NCBI GenBank assembly: GCA_963719135.1
Contig: CAVRAZ010000011.1
Span: forward strand, 124,001 to 188,000
Length of the DNA: 64,000 nucleotides
Direction: 5' to 3'
From: CAVRAZ01 sp963719135
GTDB lineage: Bacteria > Pseudomonadota > Gammaproteobacteria > DSM-19610
A model generated the notes under the pieces. That model searched no databases, was not told the DNA's origin, and worked only from the letters and a program-made list of their open reading frames with translations. A program made the position numbers and the translations under genes. Positions 25,129-33,471 of this stretch are shown here, piece by piece. Each line of letters opens with the position of its first letter. Within the stretch, counting starts at the first letter, position 1.

Positions 25129-26898
25129 CTAGCGCCCGGCGCGCAATGCCGGATCGTCGAGCGACTGCGCCAGATTCACCAGGCCGATGAACTCGCCGCG
25201 GTAGCCGAAGGGATCCTCGCCGCGCGCCTGCCGCGCCAGTGCAAGAATATCGGCGTAACCGAACCGTTCCAGGTATTCGCCGCCGCGCAAGCGCTGTCCG
25301 AATCCCGCGACCGCCGCCGCGAAGCGGTAGCGACGGCTGGTCCGGTCGAGCGCCGTCTTCATATCCGATCGGGCGACGGCGTGCTCGATCAGGCGGCTGG
25401 TGTCGCCGTCCGGTTTCTTGTAGCGCAGCCGCAGCAGCGCGAGTTCGTTGTCGTGCAACCCCTCGGTCTTTTCCGGACGATCATAGCGCAGCGGATCGAT
25501 GCGCGTGCCCTTGCCTCCGGCGAACGCCAGTTCGTAGATCGCCGTGACGCTGTGTCCGGCGCCGATCTCGCCTGCGTCGATGCGGTCGTTGTTGAAATCC
25601 TCGCGGCGCAACGCGCGGTTTTCGTAGCCGATCAGCCGGTACTCGGCGACCACGGCCGGGTTGAACTCGATCTGGATCTTGACGTCCTTGGCGATGGTCT
25701 GCAGCGTCGAGCCCAGTTCGTCGACCAGCACTTTCTGCGCTTCATTCAGAGTGTCGATGTAGGCGTAATTGCCGTTGCCCGCGTCGGCGAGCTGTTCCAT
25801 CAGACGGTCGTTGTAATTGCCGGTGCCGAAGCCGAGAGTGGTGAGCGAGACGCCGCCCTCGCGCTGCTGCTCGATCAGATCCTTGAGCGCCTCGAAGTCC
25901 ACCGTGCCGACGTTGAAATCCCCGTCCGTGGCGAGTATCACCCGATTGATTCCGTCCTTTACGAACCCCTGGGCGGCCAACTGATAAGCCAGGCGGATAC
26001 CCGATGCACCGTTGGTGGACCCGCCGGCCGTCAGCGCGTCCAGCGCCCGGGTAATGGTCGCCTTCTGATCGCCGGCGGTCGGTTCCAGTACGACGCCCGA
26101 CGCGCCGGCATAGACCACCAGCGCTATGCGGTCTTGCTTGCGCAACTGCCGTGTCAGCAGCGTCAGCGCCGATTTCAGCAGGGGCAGCTTGTCATTCGAC
26201 TGCATCGAACCCGACACGTCGACGAGGAACACCAGATTGCTCGGCGGCCGCTGGCCCTTCGCGACCTCGTAGCCCTTGATGCCGATCTGCAGCAACTGCG
26301 TGTCCTTGTTCCAGGGATTCGGTCCCAGTTCGGTCGTTACGCGAAAGGGCGTACGGCTGTCCTCCGGTCCCGGATAGTCGTAGTTGAAATAGTTGATGAA
26401 CTCTTCGACACGCACCGCGTCTTTCACCGGCAGGCGGCCGGCGTTGAGCATGCGGCGGGCATTGCTGTAGGACCCGGTGTCGACATCGATGCTGAAGGTC
26501 GACACGGGCGACTCGGCGACGCGCTTGACGGGGTTGTCGTCGTAGTGCGCGTAATTCTCGCGGTCAACCGGTTCAACGGCAGCGTAAAGGTCCGGCGTCA
26601 TGTCGGCCGCAACCCTGCCGGCTGCGATTCCCGCGGACTGCGCCAGGGTGTCCGACCGCATCGCCTTTCCGGATGCGGTCAGTGCAGCCGCGGCCTCGTC
26701 GGCGCGAGCGCGTCGTTCAACGGCCGGCGGCCGGTATTCGCCAACAGGGCTTGCGGGAACAGCCTGGGGCTGAGCACCGGTCGTCGAATTCAGGGTGTCG
26801 TCGACGGATGCCTGCCGGGATGTACAGCCGACGGCGACCAGGACGGCCGCGGCCAGCAACGTTTGGCTGATTCTGCTGATTCTATGAATGGGCTGCAT
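25129..26898 (-). CDS. vWA-domain lipoprotein (YfbK type)
   Basis: A 589-residue protein. The lipoprotein signal has lipobox AVGC. A DUF3520-type N-terminal region (VAESPVSTFSIDVDTGSYSNARRML, then YFNYDYPGP) precedes the von Willebrand A domain with MIDAS residues DVSGSMQSN, GGSTNGASG and ATDGDFNVG. A C-terminal conserved domain follows (AAVAGFGQRLRGGEYL). It is the YfbK pattern. Its adjacency, at 144 bases, to an ECF sigma gene is seen in other bacteria; what it senses or binds is unknown. Confidence 0.9.
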   Translation of the reverse strand: MQPIHRISRISQTLLAAAVLVAVGCTSRQASVDDTLNSTTGAQPQAVPASPVGEYRPPAVERRARADEAAAALTASGKAMRSDTLAQSAGIAAGRVAADMTPDLYAAVEPVDRENYAHYDDNPVKRVAESPVSTFSIDVDTGSYSNARRMLNAGRLPVKDAVRVEEFINYFNYDYPGPEDSRTPFRVTTELGPNPWNKDTQLLQIGIKGYEVAKGQRPPSNLVFLVDVSGSMQSNDKLPLLKSALTLLTRQLRKQDRIALVVYAGASGVVLEPTAGDQKATITRALDALTAGGSTNGASGIRLAYQLAAQGFVKDGINRVILATDGDFNVGTVDFEALKDLIEQQREGGVSLTTLGFGTGNYNDRLMEQLADAGNGNYAYIDTLNEAQKVLVDELGSTLQTIAKDVKIQIEFNPAVVAEYRLIGYENRALRREDFNNDRIDAGEIGAGHSVTAIYELAFAGGKGTRIDPLRYDRPEKTEGLHDNELALLRLRYKKPDGDTSRLIEHAVARSDMKTALDRTSRRYRFAAAVAGFGQRLRGGEYLERFGYADILALARQARGEDPFGYRGEFIGLVNLAQSLDDPALRAGR

Positions 26899-27286
26899 GG
26901 AAGTCTCCTGCGTATGGTTCCACCTCGATGCTGTAAACGCAGGGGGAGCCCGATTCGGGTTAAGGGGCGGAAACTATTTTTCAGGCGCCGGCGCCGGTCC
27001 GGTGGACTGGTGCAGCCGCGGTTGTCCGTGCTCGCGAGGACCGAGGCACGCAGCGAACGAGGGCTTGTTGTATCCATTGGGCAATACCTGATCGGGCAAT
27101 ACCCGTACGAGATTCCGGCCGCGAACGGGTTGCACCGCAGCGATTCGCAGGCGGGACCAAACCCGGATTCCGGCGCTTCCTCAGTGTTTCAACAAGCCGT
27201 TGCTTTGTGCACTTGGTGTACTTCGCGGTTCAAGCGCCACCTACGCGGCCAGACCCGAACGGCCAGAAACCCGTGGGAAAAGGCAC
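26899..27286. other. Intergenic region upstream of the vWA gene
   Basis: About 390 bases with no gene. A degenerate stretch near 27204-27236 resembles the arms of the inverted repeats at 41511 and 51057 (CTTTGTGCACTTGGTGTAC, then GCGGTTCAAG). The vWA operon promoter should lie at 26900-27000. Confidence 0.45.
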
Positions 27287-27311
27287 AAAAAAAGGCGGCT
27301 CGCGGGCCGCC
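27287..27311 (-). terminator. Rho-independent terminator of the 46-residue gene
   Basis: On the minus strand GGCGGCCCGCGAGCCGCC forms a strong hairpin followed by seven Ts (27287-27293). It lies 30 bases past the stop of the small acidic-protein gene. Confidence 0.85.
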
Positions 27312-27340
27312 TCTCTCGGTGGTCTACTGCTGTGACCGAC

Positions 27341-27481
27341 TCAGCTCGCCAGTTCGGCGCAGTCCTTATCGACCTCGTCGACTTCCTTCATCATTTCGAT
27401 GATGGCCTTCGCCGCTTCCGGATTCTCGTCCATCATTTCCTTGATCGAATCACAATCGAGTTTAATTGCGTCTTCATTCAT
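27341..27481 (-). CDS. Small acidic protein of 46 residues, function unknown
   Basis: A short gene that is easily overlooked. It starts with ATG, with a perfect GGAGG 8 bases upstream, and ends with TGA 30 bases before a classic rho-independent terminator. The protein is strongly acidic and helical: MNEDAIKLDCDSIKEMMDEN, then PEAAKAIIEMMKEVDEVDKD and CAELAS. Two Cys at 10 and 41 could bridge or bind metal. Its own ribosome site and terminator make it a well-supported single gene. I do not recognise a family. Confidence 0.8.
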   Translation of the reverse strand: MNEDAIKLDCDSIKEMMDENPEAAKAIIEMMKEVDEVDKDCAELAS

Positions 27482-27761
27482 GGCGGGTACCTCCGTTTTC
27501 AAATGTCTAGAGCCATTCTCACACAGAGCTACAAATAAGTATATAATTATTTCCTAATTTATAAGACTATGTTTATTCAATAGCTTAGTGACATTTCCTG
27601 CCACTGTTGTTGAGGATTGGCTCCCGGACGTCGCCACCGCCAGGCCGCCTGTCTGCGCACCCCAAGGCGATGCTCCTTGCGCTTGTGCGGTCCCTTGCAG
27701 GTGCTTGCCGCCGGCGCCGGATTACGCACTGCGCCCGGCCAAAGCACCCGATCAGCGCATA
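27482..27761. promoter_or_regulatory. AT-rich promoter region of the small acidic-protein gene
   Basis: From 27500 to 27595 the sequence is markedly AT-rich (for example AGTATATAATTATTTCC) and lies upstream of the minus-strand start, so it likely carries its promoter. The rest, to 27761, shows no gene. Confidence 0.45.
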
Positions 27762-27786
27762 AGAAAAGACCGGCTCGCGGCCGACC
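27762..27786 (-). terminator. Probable terminator of the DUF6455-like gene
   Basis: Minus strand: GGTCGG, loop, CCGGTC, then TTTTCTT. The stem needs G-U pairs but sits about 55 bases past the stop and resembles the terminator at 27287-27311. Confidence 0.5.
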
Positions 27787-27840
27787 TTCTTTCTTGCGCC
27801 CGCCCCCGCTGTCAGGGGGCGGGACTGCCTCGGCTGAACG

Positions 27841-28200
27841 TCAGCCGCGCTTGAGCATCGACTGCAGCGACTCTTCGTTGTTGCAGAACTCGATGGTGTC
27901 CGCGTCCACGTCGCCGGTGGTCAGGCGTTCGTCGCACTGCACGGTGTTTTCGCAGGTGGAGCAACGTTTCATCTGCGCATGGATATCGGTGATCGGCTCT
28001 TCGTAGAGATAGGCGGTCACGTCGATGCCCAGGGCCGCCAGCATCCGGCTCAGCCGCAACCGCTCGAATTCCTGCGCCAGCGACTTGCGATATTTGATCC
28101 CGATCTTGAGGTTGAAAATAATGGCGGTGAACAGCAGCAGCGCGAAGACCAGCGCCGCCAGACCCAGCACGCCCGCAACCATCAGACTGACAATGTTCAT
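27841..28200 (-). CDS. DUF6455-like small membrane protein
   Basis: A 119-residue protein with an N-terminal membrane helix (VAGVLGLAALVFALLLFTAIIF), then a soluble region: FERLRLSRMLAALGIDVTAYL and a Cys set CSTCENTVQCDERL ... FCNN. The helix-MLxxLGID-Cys cluster pattern resembles DUF6455 proteins, which may bind metal or a cofactor through the cysteines. The ATG is at 28200, upstream of which is GGGAA. Function unknown. Confidence 0.7.
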   Translation of the reverse strand: MNIVSLMVAGVLGLAALVFALLLFTAIIFNLKIGIKYRKSLAQEFERLRLSRMLAALGIDVTAYLYEEPITDIHAQMKRCSTCENTVQCDERLTTGDVDADTIEFCNNEESLQSMLKRG

Positions 28201-28522
28201 GTGAAATTCCCGTGGATCATCCCGTCTCCGAAACCCCGCCCCCGTCACGCCCCGAACTACCGGCGGGCAGCGTATGAATTCTAGCACCGGCGTCGCCCGG
28301 CGACGACCATTCGCGCTCCTCGACCGGCATTACCCTGCCATTCAGTGACCTGGATCAAGCATTTTGTCAGCGCGTGAAATCCCCATCTCCGAAGCGAAGC
28401 CGGGCGCCCGTCCGGATCTTCGGCGCCGCAACGACGCCGGCTACAGCGAGAGACTGCCGGCCCGCGCGTCGCACCGGCTTCCCGCCGCGAAGGGGAACCC
28501 GATGAGACATGCGGGCTGATGT
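28201..28522. other. Intergenic stretch, no gene seen
   Basis: About 320 bases between two minus-strand genes. Frames here are short and have poor codon use. The upstream part holds the presumed promoter of the DUF6455-like gene; nothing else was recognised. Confidence 0.4.
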
Positions 28523-29206
28523 CTAGCGGCTGTAGTGGGAACGCGCACGGTCGGACGTGCCGAGCAGCCGCCGCGTGATGAGCCGGTAGACCGGCTTGAC
28601 GACGCGCGCATGCAGACGCGCGGCCAGACTCTTGCGTTCGACGACGGAACGCTCCTCGTCCGTCAGCGGCGCGGCGCAGTACCGCCGCTTGTTCTTGTAA
28701 AGGTGCCGCACGTCCTCGCCGGCGCCGAGCCGGAACAGCCAGGTGCGCCGGTCGTTGAAGCTCAAGGCGACCTGGAAGTCGACGATGGCCGGGTCGCCGT
28801 CGGGCGTTACCAGCCAGTTCTCCGGCTTTTCCAGATCGTTGTGAACGACGCCGGCCGCGTGAACGTCCCGGAGGAGGCTGAGCCCCTTGGCATAATAGGC
28901 CGGGTCGGTTTGCGGAAGCGCCTTGAGTGAGTGCCCGTCGATGTAGGTGCGGATGCACCGACCGGTTCCGAAATGGACAAGACGCGGCACCCGCTTGCCC
29001 GCCAGGTGAGCGAGGCATTCGAGCGCTCTGGCTTCCCGCCTGGCCAGGCGCCGGGCGATCCAGCGCGCGACACCGCCGCGCGCCGCCGCGTAATCGCGGC
29101 AGACCACCGGCTCTCCGTCCAGGCGGCAGTGCGCGACCGTGCCAAAGACGTCCTCTTTGAGTATCGCCAGGGTTTCCAGGTCCAGGGGGTTCATCAGAGC
29201 CGGCAT
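28523..29206 (-). CDS. Kinase-like protein (RIO/LPS-kinase-like fold)
   Basis: A 227-residue protein with a compact protein-kinase-like core. The catalytic loop is VVHNDLEKPENWLV (H-x-D-L-x4-N). The metal-binding motif is IVDFQVAL, with DFQ in place of DFG. Glycine-rich and lysine features at the N-terminus are weak. Such small kinases in proteobacteria often phosphorylate lipid A core sugars or other small substrates; no substrate is shown here. The start is ATG 29206, or 29194 four codons later. Confidence 0.75.
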   Translation of the reverse strand: MPALMNPLDLETLAILKEDVFGTVAHCRLDGEPVVCRDYAAARGGVARWIARRLARREARALECLAHLAGKRVPRLVHFGTGRCIRTYIDGHSLKALPQTDPAYYAKGLSLLRDVHAAGVVHNDLEKPENWLVTPDGDPAIVDFQVALSFNDRRTWLFRLGAGEDVRHLYKNKRRYCAAPLTDEERSVVERKSLAARLHARVVKPVYRLITRRLLGTSDRARSHYSR

Positions 29207-29367
29207 TCTACCGCAGTCCAGCCGCTGTCGCCGAACCGGGGGGCCTGAGGGCTGGCGCCCCGCGCCCCGGTGAGATGCAGGATGACAGGCAGCCACAGAC
29301 CGAACCGCTGGGGCGATTACCGCTACTGCGTGCCGCCGCCGCGCCGGTCGGCGGCGGTGCGGCGCGC

Positions 29368-29859
29368 TCACATCATTTCGAGTTCATCCTTGACCGCGGC
29401 CAGTCCGGCGCGTGCGCACGCCTCGTCGTCGGCACTGTCCTGCGCGCCGCTCGCCCCGACGGCGCCGTAGATCACGCCGCCGACTTCGATCGGAACGCCG
29501 CCGGCCAGCATCAGCAATCCATCCTCGCGGCCCAGCGGCGACGCGGCGCGCTCCGCGAGTTGCGACGTCGGCACGTTGAACGAAAGCGCCGTATAGGCCT
29601 TTTCGTACGCGAGGCGGCTCGTAAGGTCGACCGCCAGCGTGTCGCGCAGCATCACCTGTTCGTGCCCGCCGCGATCGACGACCGACACGCTGACCTGAAC
29701 ACCCTTCTTCCGGCACGCATCGAGTGCGGCCTGCGCGATGCGAGTCGCCGTCGCGGTGGTCAGCCGCATGATCGATACGGCCAGTTGTCTGTCGGCAGCG
29801 CCGACCGGTTGAGCGGCCGCAAGCAGTGCCAACGCGAATATCCGGTTTCTCTGAATCAT
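29368..29859 (-). CDS. GlcG/HbpS-family haem-binding-type protein
   Basis: A 163-residue exported protein. A signal peptide (FALALLAAAQPVGA) precedes the GlcG/HbpS (DUF336) domain: ATRIAQAALDACRKKGVQVSVSVVDRGG, then the AYEKAYTALSFN helix and LLMLAGGVPIEVGGVIYGAVGASG. HbpS of Streptomyces binds haem and relatives act in oxidative stress; the role here is inferred only from family. GGAGA precedes the ATG by 6 bases. It lies 14 bases after the metA stop on the same strand. Confidence 0.88.
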   Translation of the reverse strand: MIQRNRIFALALLAAAQPVGAADRQLAVSIMRLTTATATRIAQAALDACRKKGVQVSVSVVDRGGHEQVMLRDTLAVDLTSRLAYEKAYTALSFNVPTSQLAERAASPLGREDGLLMLAGGVPIEVGGVIYGAVGASGAQDSADDEACARAGLAAVKDELEMM

Positions 29860-29873
29860 AGTCCGTCTCCTCG

Positions 29874-30947
29874 TCATGCCCCGGCGTACAGCGCCAGGGG
29901 ATCGTTCGGATCGACACCGTCCATGAAAGGGATGCGGCGGTCCCGGTGCGTGACCTGGTAGACGATACCCATCCAGTTGCCCACCACCGCCTCCGCCGTG
30001 TCGTGCCAGGTATTATCCAGTTTAGACGCGATCAGGCGCTCCGGAAACTCCGGGATTTCCGCGCGCCGCGCGACAGCGTCGATCACACGCTGGCGATACT
30101 CGTTCATTACGGCCTTCTGTTGCGTGCGGAAGAAATTCTCCGGAAACGGCGGATAATCGCCGCGCAGCCCCTCGGCATACAGCATGATCTCGCGCTTGTA
30201 TTCCTTGAGCAGCGAAACCGTGTCGTACTCGGGATGTCCCTGAAAGAAGACGGCGCGCAACCCGTCCGCGGTGGTGGCCAGATGCACGCCGACATCGCTT
30301 TCGACCAGAATGCGCAGTCCGGCGCCGGCGAACTGCTGGCGGGTGACCGCATTCCAGCGCGAATGCGGCACATCGAAGCGCGTGTTCACGTCGTTGACCA
30401 GCGGGTGACGCTTGTCGACCACCTGATGCGGAAACACGCCCCAGATCTTTGCCGGGCGCGGAATGCGCTTCTTCCCATACCGGAACTGCAACACGGCGTG
30501 CGTGGCCAGGCAGGAACAGAGTGTCGAGGTGACGTTCTCCAGGGCCCAGTCGATCACCCGGATCAACGGCTCCCAGAATTCCTGGTCGGCCAGTTCCGCG
30601 CCGGCGACGTTGGCGCCGGTGACGATCAGCGCGTCGAGACCGTCGGCGCGTATCTGCTCGAACGTTTCGTAATAGCGTTCGATGTGCGCCCCGGCCTGTT
30701 CGCCGCGTTCCAGTTCGGGCAGCGTGAAGGGATGCACGTAGAACTGCGCGATCGGATTGCTCTCGCCGATCAGCCGGAAGAACTGCCGTTCGGTCGCCTC
30801 CAGCGCCGCGTCGGGCATCATGTTGAGCAGCCCGATGTGCAGTTCGCGGATATCCTGGTCGCGCGCGCGCGCCGGGCTCAGCACCCGTATGCCTTCCGCT
30901 TCGAGCTGGTCGAACGCCGGCAACCGGTTGTGGGCGACCAGCGGCAC
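29874..30947 (-). CDS. metA: Homoserine O-acyltransferase, MetA family
   Basis: First step of methionine synthesis from homoserine. This 357-residue glutamine-amidotransferase-like enzyme has the nucleophile Cys in STLCSCLATHAVLQ, His in VFFQGHPEYDTVSL and the LNMMPDAALEATERQFFRLIG opening. The acyl-specificity loop reads IVTGANVAGAEL. It lacks the Glu of acetyl-specific Bacillus-type enzymes, so succinyl-CoA use is more likely, but this is not proven. It follows an ATPase gene by 4 bases, in the same operon. Confidence 0.93.
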   Translation of the reverse strand: MPLVAHNRLPAFDQLEAEGIRVLSPARARDQDIRELHIGLLNMMPDAALEATERQFFRLIGESNPIAQFYVHPFTLPELERGEQAGAHIERYYETFEQIRADGLDALIVTGANVAGAELADQEFWEPLIRVIDWALENVTSTLCSCLATHAVLQFRYGKKRIPRPAKIWGVFPHQVVDKRHPLVNDVNTRFDVPHSRWNAVTRQQFAGAGLRILVESDVGVHLATTADGLRAVFFQGHPEYDTVSLLKEYKREIMLYAEGLRGDYPPFPENFFRTQQKAVMNEYRQRVIDAVARRAEIPEFPERLIASKLDNTWHDTAEAVVGNWMGIVYQVTHRDRRIPFMDGVDPNDPLALYAGA

Positions 30948-30951
30948 GGCG

Positions 30952-31807
30952 CTATCCGGTGCTCGCCCGCGCGATGGCGGTCTCGAGCAACGCGAGAAAA
31001 TCGGCTTCGTCGCGCACGTTAGCCACTTCGCGCGAGGTAACGCCGTAGCCGTAGGGCCGCGCGATCGCTTCGTAGCGCGGGGTGCGCGAACGGAACAGAC
31101 GCGGAAACACCCAGCGCGTGAAATCGTCGGGGTCGATCTGCGCCGCGAACTTCAGGTTCTTATCCTCCAGATAGACGGCGAGCTGCTCGTGCAGGAACGC
31201 GGGCCGGTAATAGAGCGGCTTGGGATCGCTCTGGGCGCGCTCGATCAGCTTGCGCTCTTCGCTTTCGTCCGTGACCTGGATATAGAGAATCAGGGTGTGC
31301 TCGGCGAGCAGATCGATCACCGACGGTTCGTCGAGTTCGCACAGACTGCCGCCGACGTCGTTGACGAAATGCGGATAGCCGTAAATCTCGCGCGCCTTGC
31401 GGACGAACTCCGGCACGTCGCGCATGGCGGCGATTTCCGCGTCGCGGTACTGCGCCTGGCGGCGGATGAAGTCCTCGAGTTCCACGCCGCCCTGCTCGGG
31501 GTTGCCGAGCTTGCCGACGAAACTCAGCACCGGACCGAGGTCCTGCACCTTGATGTTGTTGCGGATATAGATCCAGTCGCGGCGCAACAGGTCGCGCAGG
31601 AACGGCGCCTGCATCGCCTGCTGCTTGATCAAGTCGAGAATCGGTTCGTCGAGATAGCGCGTACCGATACGGTAATCGCCCGAATAATGAAACCAGGCAT
31701 GCCGGCGCAACAGGCTGGACAGGTGCGTCTTGCCCACGCCCGACATGCCGAGCAGGGTTATTTTCTTGTTTTCCCAGGCGCGAAACGCCTCGAACGTCGA
31801 ACTTCAC
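30952..31807 (-). CDS. P-loop ATPase linked to metA, with an apparent early frameshift
   Basis: The frame from ATG 31746 encodes 264 residues starting MSGVGKTHLSSLLRRHAWF. It therefore begins inside the P-loop (GMSGVGKT), which is not a sensible start. Upstream codons in this frame read FEAFRAWENKKITLLG, which supplies the missing first strand but has no start before a stop. A GTG at 31807 with GGAG 7 bases upstream is one base out of frame with it. I infer a one-base insertion in codons 4-5 (genuine or a sequence error). The later DYRIGTRYLDEPILD and YYRPAFLHEQL blocks are family marks. Function unknown. Confidence 0.75.
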
Positions 31808-31897
31808 CGATTTTCTCCGGCACCAGAGTGGACGCGTTGGATTATGCAGGATTGGGGCAGTGCCGGGAATAGTGCGCCGGGGAATCGGGGCTTGGAT

Positions 31898-31949
31898 CGT
31901 CATGCCGGCGCGCTGCGGGCGCTGGACCCCGGCTTTCGCCGGGGCGACG
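31898..31949. repeat. CGTCATGCCGGCG ... CCGGCTTTCGCCGG repeat
   Basis: A degenerate copy of the CGTCATGCCGG-(A/C)-GGCCGG family, also at 41283-41310, 41452-41479, 47448-47470 and 47488-47515. It contains a stem CCCCGGC TTTC GCCGGGG. Confidence 0.5.
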
Positions 31950-31970
31950 TATCAACGCGCGATGCGACGG

Positions 31971-32594
31971 CTAAATCTCGATCAGGTGGTCGCTCAGTTC
32001 GTTGACGTCGGCATCGCCGGCCGGAAAATGCGCGGCCAGCAGGTCGCCGCAGCGGCCGACCGCCTCGACAAAGCCGTCGGCGACGCGCCCGGCCCGGACG
32101 CAGCCCACGAATGCACGCACGATGTCGCGCCACGCCGCTTCGTCTACCGCCGCGTGAATGCCCCGGTCGGCGATGATCTCCACATAGCGTTCGGCGATCG
32201 ATACGAACAGGAGGACGCCGGTGCGTTCGCGCGTCTGGTGCAGGTTGTGCGAGAAGAACTGTTCGCGTGCCAGGCGCCGCGCGCGCCGGTGCTTGAGCGA
32301 CCGTGGAATCACCAGCATCATCAGCGGTCGCCAGCGCAACAGCACGGCGGCGGTCATGAACACCAGAATCTGCGCCGCGTAGGTGTGCGCATCCAGAAAA
32401 GGCCAGTGGATGAACAGCGCGACGCCCGGCACCGACAGCGCCAGCAGCGCCGCCCAGAGGATGGAGACATACAGATAATCGTCGGCGATCCGCGCCACTA
32501 CCGTGACGAATTCTCCGCGCGTGCGCGCTTCGGCTGCGCTGATGGCCACTTCGATGCGCTGCCTGTCCCCGTCCTCAATAAAACCCATGGTCAC
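31971..32594 (-). CDS. TPM-domain membrane protein (second of two)
   Basis: A 207-residue protein of the TPM (DUF477) fold. EARTRGEFVTVVARIADDYLY is the first strand, two membrane helices follow (WAALLALSVPGVALFI and AQILVFMTAAVLLRW), and RTGVLLFVSIAERYVEIIADRGI is the conserved core strand. It starts with a GTG inside the YgcG-like stop (4-base overlap), or at ATG 32588. TPM proteins are variously linked to photosystem assembly and membrane proteostasis; this one's role is unknown. Confidence 0.85.
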   Translation of the reverse strand: MTMGFIEDGDRQRIEVAISAAEARTRGEFVTVVARIADDYLYVSILWAALLALSVPGVALFIHWPFLDAHTYAAQILVFMTAAVLLRWRPLMMLVIPRSLKHRRARRLAREQFFSHNLHQTRERTGVLLFVSIAERYVEIIADRGIHAAVDEAAWRDIVRAFVGCVRAGRVADGFVEAVGRCGDLLAAHFPAGDADVNELSDHLIEI

Positions 32595-33448
32595 CAGCTC
32601 CCCGACGCCCCGCCGCCGCCGAACCCGCCGCCACCGCCGCTGAAGCCGCCCCCGCCGCCGCTGAAACCGCCACCGTACCCACCGCCGTAAAAGCCGCCAT
32701 GATAGCGCCCGCCGATGCCGGGCCCGCCGCCGCCGACGAAATAGTGGAACAGGCCCACCAGCACGGCCATCAGCAGACCGATCAGGATCGATCCCACCAG
32801 GAGCCAGCCGATCAGGAAGGCGGTCCCGCCCAGCACACCGGACGCCACCAGGCGCGAGCGGAGCATGCCGCCGAACATCTCGCCGAGCATGGTCAGTATG
32901 ACGAACAGCATGAACAGGTTCCCCGCCAGGTCGCCCGAACCCTGCCGCTGCGCAAGCGGTTTGTATTCGCCTTTGATCGCCGCCATAATCGCGTCGGCAC
33001 CGGCGACGATGCCGCCCTCGTAATCCTGTTCGCGGAACCGCGGCAGCATCTCGTTTTGAATGATCTGGCTGGACAGCGCATCGGTCAGCACGCCCTCGAG
33101 CCCGTAGCCGACCTCGATCCGCGTCTTGCGTTCGTTCGGCGCGACGATCAGCAGCACGCCGTTGTTGCGCCCCGCCTGGCCGATGCCCCAGTGGCGGCCG
33201 AGCTGGTAGCCGAAATCCTCGATGGCATAACCCTGCAGCGATTTCAGCGTCACCACCACCAGTTGATTGCTGGTCTCCCGCTCATGCGCATCGAGCGCCT
33301 GTTCCAGCCGCGCGCGCGCATCGCTCGACAACAGCGCTGCCTGGTCCACCACACGGCCGGTCAGCGCCGGAAACTCCGGCGCCGCAAACGCCGGTCCGGC
33401 GACGAACAACAGCACCAGCGCCGCGCAGCGGTACAACCCGTCGATCAT
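32591..33448 (-). CDS. YgcG-type TPM protein with Gly-rich tail
   Basis: A 285-residue protein: signal peptide (AALVLLFVAGPAFA), TPM domain (PALTGRVVDQAALLSSDARARLEQAL, NNGVLLIVAPNERKTRIEVGYGLEG), two membrane helices (VLGGTAFLIGWLLVGSILIG and MAVLVGLFHYFV), and a low-complexity Gly/Ser/Phe/Tyr tail with GGGGGFSGGGGGFGGGGASG. This is the YgcG layout, usually beside LemA. The ATG lies 24 bases after the lemA stop. Confidence 0.9.
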   Translation of the reverse strand: MIDGLYRCAALVLLFVAGPAFAAPEFPALTGRVVDQAALLSSDARARLEQALDAHERETSNQLVVVTLKSLQGYAIEDFGYQLGRHWGIGQAGRNNGVLLIVAPNERKTRIEVGYGLEGVLTDALSSQIIQNEMLPRFREQDYEGGIVAGADAIMAAIKGEYKPLAQRQGSGDLAGNLFMLFVILTMLGEMFGGMLRSRLVASGVLGGTAFLIGWLLVGSILIGLLMAVLVGLFHYFVGGGGPGIGGRYHGGFYGGGYGGGFSGGGGGFSGGGGGFGGGGASGSW

Positions 33449-33471
33449 CGACACTGTGGAACCGCGACGAA

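Noticed and set aside
24079..27402. Long plus-strand frame of 1,107 residues
   Set aside because: It is antisense to the sigma, anti-sigma and vWA genes, which have clear domains. High GC content keeps opposite frames open; the translation is Arg/Ala-rich with no domain.
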